From positions 310,001 to 374,000 of the forward strand of contig OU015570.1 in the NCBI GenBank assembly GCA_907165135.1: a stretch of 64,000 nt of DNA, written 5' to 3'. The notes under the pieces were generated by a model. It had not been told where the DNA came from. It searched no databases and worked only from the letters and a program-made list of their open reading frames with translations. Of this stretch, positions 53,273-62,095 are shown in pieces (positions within the stretch are counted from its first letter, which is position 1; each line of letters begins with the position of its first letter). Both the position numbers and the translations under genes were made by a program. The DNA is from Oikopleura dioica. Its lineage: Eukaryota; Chordata; Appendicularia; Copelata; Oikopleuridae.

Positions 53273-56200
53273 ATGCTGCCGCTCATTTCGATCACGCTAG
53301 TCCAATACGATTCTGACGAGGCTGAAACAACTGTCGAATTATCGAACGTTTTGGTGGATACCGGAGCAGAAACAAGTCTTGTAGCATCCGATGACATTCC
53401 ACTGAATTTTATAACTGAAGATTCTCCGCCTACCACCCTTTCCAACGCGATAGAAAGTAATTTCGCTAAATGCTCAAGACAGATCATCTGTAATATTAGT
53501 CTGCCTGAGAAGAACATTGAAATGTCAAATTGCAAACTGCTCGTTCTTGAGAATTCTTCGCAGTTGGCATTTGGTGCGATTTTAGGAATGAACATTCTTT
53601 CCAAAGTTCAAATTCGAATTGGCAATCTTGACAACATACTTCAGGTGAACCGCACAAGAATTTCACAACCACTCGAACTTATCATCTCTCCAAATGGAAA
53701 CAAATCAGGTCTGACACTCAAGGATAACACCTATCTTTACCCTGGTGAACTCAACAAAACTGCTTACGTGAACATTTGGAGTCCAAGTGGACAGATCCTC
53801 TCTATCAATGATACGATCCGAACAGTTCCACGCCTGGAAGATAACTGTATATTGGTAGAGAACAAAATTTTCCGTGAGCAATGGACCCATGTCAAGTTGA
53901 GCAATCACTCTTCCAGGGACGTTTTTATCGAAGCCGGAAGTTTGATTGCGACAGTTTACCACCCTCAAGATCCCGAAGAATGCTTACTCAATACGCTTGT
54001 AAGTGTCAAAGACATCTCAGATGCGGAAAAGATCGTTCATCAAAAAGATCTCAAAAAATGGTATGACCAACGGAACGAATTGACAAAACAGATCTCCGTC
54101 GACAAGGAGATTGACGAAAAAGTGTTAGAAGCACCATCAATCCGCCGCGAACGATTGCGCGCTATACTGAACAAGTTTTCTTGGAGCTACGCAAGAAACT
54201 CTTCCGACAACGGTCTTTCACAAAAATATCTCGCAGAACTGAAGCTTGTTGGCGATCATGCCACATTCTCCCCGCCTTATCCTATCAAAACTGAACTTAT
54301 CGAGAAAATCGAGGATAAACTAACGGAAATGGAAAATGGCTACATCGTGGAAGAAACTTGTTCAGCGTTCAACAGTCCCGTTCTCTTCATCATGAAACCT
54401 ACCGGTTCTTTACGCTGTGTAAATAACTTCTCAAGCGGTAGCGACTCTATAAATTCCAGAATCATAATGCCGCGTTTTCCGACCGTAAACATCAGAGTTC
54501 TACTGCAACTGACTGGAAACAACATCACCGCACTTAAGTCAAAGAGGCCAAACGAAAAAGTCCTGTTTTCGTCATTTGACCTTGCCAACGCATTCTACTG
54601 TATTTCGTTGCGAGAATCAAGCCGAACGTATACATCCTTTCTCTACAGTCGTCGACAATTGCAATATTGCCGGCTGGCGCAAGGTTTATCAAGCTCACCG
54701 TCGATCTTCGCCGCCTTTATCCACAAATGCTTTGCTGGATTGTCATCGGAGGAAAAAGGATATTACACGATCAACTACCAAGACGACTTGGCGGTCATCG
54801 CCTCAGAAAATGCCATGGCGGACGCTATCGTAGCAGTACTCACGAGATGCCGAGAAAACAACCTTGTTGTCCGTCTCCCAAAATGCGAATTTTACAAATC
54901 AAGTCTCTCATTTCTTGGTTATGTCTTGTCTGAAGAGGGAATCAAAATTCCCGAGAAACGAATCAAAACTTTACTCGAACTGCCGTTTCCAACGAATCAA
55001 AGAGAGGCGCAAAAGTTTCAAGGCTGCTTCATGTACTATCTACGACAAACACCGGAACTTTCAGCTCTTCTCAGCCCGCTGTCGAAACAGATTGCCATGA
55101 AAAAACACTACGTTCTCACAGAAGAAATAAAGAAAAACATACTCCTACTGCGCGAAAACATCAAGAATGGATTGCAAACATGCCATTTATAATACAACTG
55201 CCGAAATCCAGACCGAAAAATCTTCATTTGCGCGGATACAGCCTTGACTAAAACTGGCGGAGTCATAGGCAACGTTACCATTAAAGACGGTCATCTTTAT
55301 GATATAAAAATCGCAGCCTACTGCTCGAAGCAACTCACCGATCAGGAAACCCTGTTGAGCAGTCGCGCTCGCGAACTGATCGGACTGCAAGCAGCACTCC
55401 GAGCGTTCAAGGACAAGGTCCCGCTAACGGAAGAGCTTATCCTGTTTACTGACCATAGAAGCTTGGAAGGGTGCATCCACAGCTCTGGTCTACGAGGCAA
55501 TGGAGGAACGAGAGTACGAAGTGCATACGCCGACTTGGTCGAATTTCCGAGAGCTAGAGTCTTTTATATTCCAAATACTACTGATCTGATAAAATGTTCT
55601 GATTCAATCTCGCGATTTGACATAAGCAGCAGCGAATTGAACCCACAAGTTTTCCACCCAAAAGAGTACCGAAAAGCCGCGGAAGGCGAAAAAGTTGAAC
55701 CAGAAGAAAAGTCAATAAAAAAAAGTCAAGTTAACGCTGTCAAATTGCGTAAAAAAATTGAAGAAGTCGATAATTTGAAAATTGTTCGGGAGCAGCTGGC
55801 CAGCAAATTCTCAACAATACACGAAAAACTCGAAGATAATGAAGAAGTTGAAGTTAATGCAAAAATGTACACCAAACGGAATAATGGTCTGTACTTGAAA
55901 ACAAAAGAAGGACGTCTCCTTCTTGTCATTCCGAAAGATCTCGGATACAATCTACTTGAAACTCTCCACGTAAGAGGTGCACACTGTGGCACTAAAAGTT
56001 TACTCTATCAAATCGAACAAGAAGACATCTGGGTGGAATCGAAAACAAAAACCGCAGCCGAAGTAGTGCGTGGTTGCATTCTTTGCAAACTCATCTATCG
56101 AAAATCAGAAAAGAAATCAAAAGATCAGAAAATAAAACCAAGTTTCTCTCCCTACAGTATGGCGTACACTGACATCGTCGAAATTTGATCCGAGAATGGA

Positions 56201-57148
56201 ACGATTTTTAATGTTCTCTCATTTCAAGATCACTTCTCTCGAAAAGTTACTTACAGAATCGTGAGAAATAAAGAAAGTGCTACAGTGGCAGAAGCTCTTT
56301 CTGAATTGATCACGGACATCGGTGGTCAAGGACAACTCACCCTAGTTTCAGACAACGGTCCTGAGTTCACCGAAAAATGCACCGTAAATGTACTCGCCTC
56401 AATGAACGTCCGACATTGCTACATCAGCCCTACGAATAGTAGGGCGAATATCGTCGAACGATTTCATGCAGAATTGAGAAAAATCTTAAAAACATCGGAC
56501 ATCAACGCGAAAAATGCAAAGCACAAAATTGATTTGAGTGTCTCAATCTACAACAACCGTCCATCAGAAGCACTTGGTTATAGAACTCCAAACCAGTGTC
56601 TAAGTAACATTGATCCTCCGAAATATTTTTGTCTTTCCAGTCCAAGCGATCCGGAAATCGAGCCAGAATATGAGTCACATGTCACCGATCTGAGAATGAT
56701 GCAAGGAATCGTCGCTAGAAATCATTTGGAAAATTTCTTATCAGAGCCCGTCAACGACCAAGAAATTTACGATGAAGGCGACATTTGTGTTCTCCGCGAA
56801 TCAAGTTTAATCGGTCATTCGAAGAGTAACGAAGGACCTTTTATCGTCAAAAAGAAAAAACAAAACAACAATGTCATCATCAAAAGCCTCATTACTGGAC
56901 GAATGTATCAACGGAACACAAGATTTCTTTCGAAAATTTATCTCACTGAAGATGATAAAAAGAAACTGATAATTGATGATTCAATTATCTTTGACGCAAA
57001 AACACGTGAAGTCCGGCCAAAAGCCTTAGAAGGGGTAAAGGGAATTTTAGACATTACTTTCAAAAACCCTGAAAAGAATCAAGAAAACATCAGCGATCAA
57101 GAAACGACTGAAAACACGAGAAAATACAATCTGAGGCCGCGGAAATGA
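53273..57148 (+). pseudogene. pol of element E
   Basis: One continuous frame of about 1,292 codons is interrupted only by TAA at 55,190 and TGA at 56,186. It carries protease (LVDTGAETSLV), RT (YQDDLAV at about 54,778), RNase H (CADTALTKTGG), the integrase zinc finger (HVRGAHCGT ... CILC), catalytic D,D,E (YTDIVEI just before the TGA; VSDNGPEF; NIVERFHAEL) and KYNLRPRK. It retains three residues (FSW at about 54,177) missing from element C and the longer A-run that keeps RNase H and integrase in one frame. Confidence 0.92.
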
Positions 57149-57245
57149 GGCTCGGAATGCTCCTGGCTATCAACGCGCTGCTTCACTGTTTCTTCATATT
57201 CCCGTTTTTACCATTCACAAAAGCATCATCTATCATCTCAAATGT
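57145..57245 (+). pseudogene. env start of element E, truncated
   Basis: The ATGA overlap with pol and a signal peptide (LLAINALLHCFFIFPFL) match element C. After SSIISNV the sequence diverges and a stop follows at once. The rest of env, the accessory ORF and the 3' LTR are absent. Confidence 0.85.
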
Positions 57246-57364
57246 ATTCAATTAGCCGAATATTTTGAAATTTTGACCATTTTTAGGGGCTTTGTACAGG
57301 TGCCATATGATACATTTTTAGAAAGCTTATATTCAGGGCATTTATTTAGGACAACGTAGGGTAA

Positions 57365-57431
57365 ATTTGGGCCACAAATTGGACAAAAAAGTCCACAAAT
57401 TTGATGTCCACAAATTCCATAATAACCTGTA
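57365..57431 (-). mobile_element. right end of an M1 MITE
   Basis: GTCCACAAATTTGATGTCCA then CAAATTCCATAATAACCTGTA matches the right terminus at 12,846. The left half is not recognisable, and the fragment may mark the event that truncated element E. Confidence 0.6.
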
Positions 57432-57852
57432 ACTAAATTTTTTCGAAAACAGATACTTTTCAATCTAAAAGTCGATTTACCACGGAGTTAACTGATAGCT
57501 TCTGAGAATTAATGGAAATCTCGCCAACAAGGTCCACTTGCGCCCGAAAAGAATTAAATTCAGCCGTCGATTGCCTCTTTTTTTTAAAAAAAAATTATAA
57601 CATGTCAATAAAATTTGAAAAAAATCCGAAAAATTGGACCATGGTCCATGGTCGATTTTGCAGTGTCCCACTCAAAGGCCTTAACATCTGAAAATTTTCC
57701 GGAAAAGTGGACTCCGGAAAATAGGAAACCAACTGTATTCGAAAAATTTCAAGGACCCTCTGTGGGACATTATTTTACTCGGAGAGGCCGAATTTCCGGA
57801 CTTTTTCTTGAAAATTCCCGAACAAATGTTGTCCGGAAATATGGCAACTAAC

Positions 57853-58528
57853 TACAGTTATTTTCCTCTATTGTGGACATTTTTTGGGTGAAGGGCGGCC
57901 ACGGTACAAATTTGAACCGCCGGTACAAGCCGAATATAAAATCCGAGAAAAATGTGCGGTTCGCGCTAGAATTAAAAAAATTACTCCATACTGGTATAGC
58001 TGAAGTGAAGTTCAGTCCAAAAATAATCATTATTTTGGGTAAAAATCGGTTTTTATTGTCAAAAAAATAATCATTTTTTGTACCGGCGGTACAAAATTTG
58101 TATCCGCGGTACAAATTTCAATTTTGTACCGTGGCCGCCCGCCCCCATCATTTTTTGTCCCAAATTTTCATAAAAATGTCCACAAAAGTGGGCAAGAAAA
58201 TGTCATGCCGTAGAGCGTATGAATTTTTTTTTCGATAAATTTTTTCCGAAAAATAGCAAATTTTATCATTAAAACGACTTTTTTTTGTCAATTTTACCCT
58301 TTTTAGTCAATTAAATGGTGAAGGCCATTAATTTTTAATTAAAAACATGCTGACTTTTGAAAAAACACCCTGTTTATTCCTCAAAAATTTTCTTGACAGG
58401 ACAAATGCTCATAAAAATGGAACATTATCCTTGCAAATATGAGTCATATTATATGACCCAAAAAAAACTCCTTAAAATTAAGAAAATGTCCACAAAATGG
58501 GGGTCCACAAAAGAGGAAAGAAACTGTA
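57853..58528 (+). mobile_element. M2 MITE with a nested element
   Basis: The left end is TACAGTTATTTTCCTCTATT then GTGGACATTTTTT; the right end is GGGGGTCCACAAAAGAGGAA then AGAAACTGTA. It is the most complete M2 copy. The internal text matches 24,698-25,241 in reverse. A separate foldback occupies 57,893-58,145. Confidence 0.8.
57893..58145. mobile_element. nested TIR element with GGTACAAA words
   Basis: The tips GGGCGGCCACGGTACAAATT and inverted TTTTGTACCGTGGCCGCCCG enclose words CCGCCGGTACAAG, TACCGGCGGTACAAAA and CCGCGGTACAAATTT. About 250 bp, non-coding, nested in the M2 element. Confidence 0.8.
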
Positions 58529-58849
58529 ATTGTCTAGTTAAAAAGGGCAAAATTTTGAATTAACAAAGCACTATTCAGATTATCACACGATCGTCGAGCA
58601 GCGATAATTTTGACAACGAGGCCATATGCAGGAACAATAAATCCGAATTCAGTGCCTCCTCCCTTAATGTGTGAATACATTCTTAATAAATCAGACGGTA
58701 TTTTAGTTGGGACAAAAAAAGACTAAAACACTGTTTTTTTTTAAGGTTGCAACAAACTTTGTCCCAACGGCCTGCGAAATCCTTAGGTCGTAGCCCCATA
58801 AAACTATATATTTTTAGAAAGCTCAGACCCTACTGCATTGCTTTTCGGG

Positions 58850-59390
58850 GGTCTTGTGACCTCAGCGGGGTCATGTGACCTCAAATGACCCCTTTTAACA
58901 AGGTCATCTCTATTTTCTTGATTCTTCGATGGGAAACGGGTTTAAAACAATATAATCTGACTTAATTGAAGTCATTATGAATGTTGACAATTTTTACGGG
59001 TCATCTGAGGTCATGTTGACCTCAAATGACCTCAGTATATCAATTAAGGATAAATTAGAGGAATTCATGTTAAATTTATACAATTGTATCGGGAATTACA
59101 TTTAATGCTCTCTAACAACCTCAATTGACCTCAAATGACCTCAAGTGACCTAAAATGACCTCAAATGACCTCAGTTTATCAAACGAGGCGAAATTAGAGG
59201 AATTTATGTAAAATTCATAAAAAAGTATCATGAATGACCTTTGGTGACCTCGAATGACCTCAAGTGACCTCGAATGTTCTTAAATGACTTTTTAACCTCC
59301 AAATATCGAGACCGAGACCTTACTTTTGTTTATAAAGAATAAACGTTGAGTCGATGTGCAGTGACCTCAAGTGACCTCAGATGACCCCAG
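58850..59390. repeat. array of TGACCT words with 10-bp spacing
   Basis: More than twenty TGACCT (complement AGGTCA) words occur. In the densest part (about 59,118-59,172) they are spaced exactly 10 bp as TGACCTCAAATGACCT repeats (hexamer, four-base spacer, hexamer), i.e. DR4 geometry. Further groups lie at 58,856-58,895, 58,999-59,035, 59,233-59,275 and 59,360-59,388. The intervening sequence is AT-rich and partly repeated (TTAGAGGAATT.ATGT.AAATT). No gene. Confidence 0.8.
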
Positions 59391-59517
59391 ATTGACTACT
59401 TCGCCCGGAAACATGATCATTAGGTTGATTTTAATCGAAAATATCAAATTTAAAACGTTTCTTTCAGATTTTGAACTCGATTTTTTCGGTTTAAATAAGG
59501 GTTAATTTCCTCTGACT

Positions 59518-59595
59518 TTCGGGGCGGTTTGGCTAAGTAAGTAAGTCGCTGGGCTGCGGCTGAAAGCATGTGGGTTCGAATCATAGCGTGATAAT
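59518..59595 (+). repeat. tRNA-like sequence (SINE head)
   Basis: TTGGCTAAGTAAGTAAG resembles an A box and GGTTCGAATC (about 59,571) a B box, separated by about 45 bp. The flanks do not form a closed acceptor stem. Most likely a tRNA-derived SINE head or decayed tRNA. Confidence 0.5.
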
Positions 59596-59658
59596 GATTC
59601 TTTCGAGTCATTCTTCACCAGATTCTCAGACAAGATTATAAAGAACGTTCTGTTTAGA

Positions 59659-60282
59659 ATGCGAATCCTTATCCATAACAACTACAATGTTCTTGCTGAA
59701 GAGTTGACATGTGCTCGTGTCAAGGAAGAGTGCGTTCTTGATTTCTGTGAGATCAAGCCTGGCGCACTTCATACAGGAACACGTATAGGAGGGCGTCCAT
59801 TACGAACGATGATGAATCATCGTCGCCAATATGAGCCTGAACATCGACGTTCGGGCTTCATAGTCATCAGACTTTCGGTTTTGGATAATCCAGTTGAGGC
59901 AAAGCGAGCGCGGGCGAATCTAGCGAATGCATTTCAGAAGATCTATCATGTAATGTACGACAAGGTCTTCTATGGAGATGATGAGCTAATTCATGCTGAT
60001 GATGAACGCCGGGAGATCTGGATTACGATCTATGGCAAGGATCCCTGGAGCGTGAGACCGTGGCAGCGAGATGAATCCCAAGACGTATTTCAGTCGAATA
60101 GAATAACAGTTTCGTACTTTTTGGGACCAAGAGTGCCAATTTTCGGCCAATTTCCTCAAATTCTTGAGCCTCTAGCGCCCTCCAGAGTGGGTCTAACGAT
60201 GGTTTTCTACACATATTCTGAGCCGTCAAAGCCTCTTTTACAACCTGAAATAGGTTTCATATCCACAGACCCGGGATACTAG
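59659..60282 (+). CDS. unidentified 207-codon open frame
   Basis: The ATG sits one base after an acceptor-like TTCTGTTTAG, so this may be an internal or first coding exon. The protein is hydrophilic with FCEIKPGALHTGTRIGGRPL, HRRSGFIVIRLSVLDNPVE, NLANAFQKIYHVMYDKVFYG and IWITIYGKDPWSVRPWQR. The coding character is good to about residue 140. The last 60 residues look less constrained and may be inserted repeat. No membrane segment, zinc motif or known signature is seen. It could be a host exon or part of an unfamiliar element. Confidence 0.45.
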   Translation: MRILIHNNYNVLAEELTCARVKEECVLDFCEIKPGALHTGTRIGGRPLRTMMNHRRQYEPEHRRSGFIVIRLSVLDNPVEAKRARANLANAFQKIYHVMYDKVFYGDDELIHADDERREIWITIYGKDPWSVRPWQRDESQDVFQSNRITVSYFLGPRVPIFGQFPQILEPLAPSRVGLTMVFYTYSEPSKPLLQPEIGFISTDPGY

Positions 60283-60469
60283 AAGCTACGGTCCCTTATC
60301 CCGAGAGTACCAGATTTTTGCCTCTTGGGACGGCCAAAAGTGCCCCGGGGCATGAGTCAAACCCCTTACTGTCAATAGTCAAAATGATCCCCAGCTTCTG
60401 GGCTTTCTAAACATGTATTATACTCCCTCCCTACTAAGCCCAAAAAAAAGCTCATTTTTCGTCGAGTTT

Positions 60470-60605
60470 CCCTACTCATTTTCCCTTTTAAGAACACATT
60501 TTATTTTTGGATGACTCATTTTTCCTTTTCGAAGACTCATTTACCCTTTGATGACTCATTTTCCCTTTTGATGACTCATTTTCCCTTTTGAAGGAGTCAT
60601 TGAGA
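60470..60605. repeat. array of 20-bp units with TGACTCA
   Basis: Five to six units of the form GATGACTCATTTTCCCTTTT (with variants GAAGACTCATTTACCC and GGATGACTCATTTTTCC) run head to tail. The cluster ends at GAAGGAGTCATTGAG, an inverted partial copy. TGACTCA is the consensus bound by AP-1-type bZIP factors. A further ATGAGTCA lies at 60,351 beside TGCCCCGGGGCA. Confidence 0.75.
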
Positions 60606-60962
60606 ATCAAGTCAAAGATCAAAATGATCCTAAAAACACGAGGAATCTAATGATAGGCAATAATGGACCGTATCAAAATTTTGAAAAATCGGATAAATTG
60701 AATAAATAAAATATCAGGAAAGGAGTCCGACCTAAGCCTTCAAGAAGCTGAAGCAGAGAAAGAGAAGCTCACGGGAAAATAAGGTACTCATCGAGATTTT
60801 GAGGAAATTTTGGTGAAAGCCCCGCCAACTCATTTTAAGCCTGGATTTCAACCTCACTTTTCCTCAAGACAAATGTGCCAATCCAATGGCAAATTTCCCT
60901 TGCCTTTCTCTGGCTTTTAATAGAAATGGGCTAAACGACCCGAGCTTATAGTTGAGTAGGAG

Positions 60963-61165
60963 TACAGTTAATTATGAAATTTTTGGACATTTTTTGTCCC
61001 AAGATTTTCGCAAAAATGTACAAAAATTTGATGCATGCTGTCAAAAAAAGTGTCCCATCCAAATCGCTTAAAAATTTTTTTTTTGAGGAAAATCTCCATC
61101 ATCCTCTGTCTCATCCTTCTTCTAAAGACAAAAAATGTTCTAGGGGTACGAGATCAACCTTAACC
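60963..61165 (+). mobile_element. M1 MITE, left half only
   Basis: TACAGTTAATTATGAAATTT begins a close copy of the left half of 28,035-28,435 through CCCATCCAAATCGCTTAAAA and GGTACGAGATCAA. It then ends abruptly in unrelated sequence. Confidence 0.75.
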
Positions 61166-61537
61166 TTAGCCCGCCAAGGTACACCACAATTCGAGAACCG
61201 TTCACTTATTTGCTCACTGGGCTTGACGTTGAAAGTTTCTTTGAAAATTGAGGAAACGTTGAGACGGCTTTATCGATTATCTATCGATGATGGGCTTTTC
61301 GGCCTTTTTCTGATAGACCTTAGCGTCGGTAGACCCTTATTTTTGCAAAAAGTCCCTACACCATATATGGTTGTTGTAATATGCTTCCTCATTTATGACT
61401 ACTATAAACTAAGCTTACTTCCTGCTAAAAGCATACTACTATTGTATTGACGGAATTTTGAGCTACAGTAAGAGATAAATTGTTCTTAGTCGAAAAATTT
61501 GAAGGGCTGTTGCTGCTGTTTGAGGTCTTCTTCCCAC

Positions 61538-62095
61538 CTAATCTTCCCCTCCTTCAGCCAGTGTCGTTGAGTTGAAGTTGTTATGCTGCAAAGCCATCGT
61601 AAGAAATGCCATCCTTGAGCATCGGCAAAGTATGCATTTTCGTGTAAGGCGAGCGAATTGTACGGCGCATTCAGGATGAAAGGAGTGAAGGCAGCGCAGT
61701 GTTACTGTGGGGTTACCGTTTCGACAAATCGGGCATAAACGGCCGTTTGTATGATTCTCCATGTGTGTGGTAAAGAGACGAAGTCCCATCGAGTCCCAGC
61801 AAGCAGGACAATGATCATATTTTTGGCATCGCTCAAAGAAGCAGTTTATGTGAAGAAAGTGCCCACATTTTGCTTTGATACCCATCTTCATACTTGATTC
61901 ACTGTCTCGCGTTGAACAAAAAACGCAGACTTCGTCAGGGTTTGGCGTTACTATTCGGCATCCTTCGACGAAAACGAACATAAAAGTTGTTGTAACGAGC
62001 CAATTAATGGGTGTTTCTTCGGCGTTTCTATTGACAGAGCTCGTTTTTCCGGCTCTTTCAAGGCGACCACTCGAAAAATCGTTTCTGTTACTCAT
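61538..62095 (-). CDS. tandem RING-H2 protein, likely E3 ubiquitin ligase
   Basis: An intact 185-codon single-exon frame carries two well-formed RING-H2 modules. RING 1 ligands are C57, C60, C77, H79, H82, C85, C96, C99 (C-x2-C-x16-C-x-H-x2-H-x2-C-x10-C-x2-C). RING 2 ligands are C121, C124, C135, H137, H140, C143, C154, C157, with x10 in the first gap. A hydrophobic stretch at residues 32-44 (WLVTTTFMFVFVE) might be a weak membrane anchor. The N-terminus is Ser/Arg-rich and the C-terminus Asn/Gly-rich. RING-H2 domains bind two zincs and recruit ubiquitin-loaded E2 enzymes. Two tandem modules in so small a protein is uncommon. No neighbouring exon is obvious; host gene or captured gene are both possible. 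Confidence 0.75.
   Translation of the reverse strand: MSNRNDFSSGRLERAGKTSSVNRNAEETPINWLVTTTFMFVFVEGCRIVTPNPDEVCVFCSTRDSESSMKMGIKAKCGHFLHINCFFERCQKYDHCPACWDSMGLRLFTTHMENHTNGRLCPICRNGNPTVTLRCLHSFHPECAVQFARLTRKCILCRCSRMAFLTMALQHNNFNSTTLAEGGED

Larger units (their letters stand above)
51253..57245 (+). mobile_element. Ty3/gypsy element E, 3' truncated, sister of C
   Basis: It holds a 5' LTR, primer site, gag, pol and the first 33 codons of env, then breaks off at about 57,245. From the middle of gag onward it is nearly identical to element C (only scattered substitutions), whereas the LTR and first half of gag differ strongly. No 3' LTR is present. Confidence 0.9.

Noticed and set aside
60470-60605. 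Direct repeats with regular spacing as a CRISPR array
   Set aside because: Units abut with no unique spacers, the window is clearly eukaryotic and no cas genes are present.
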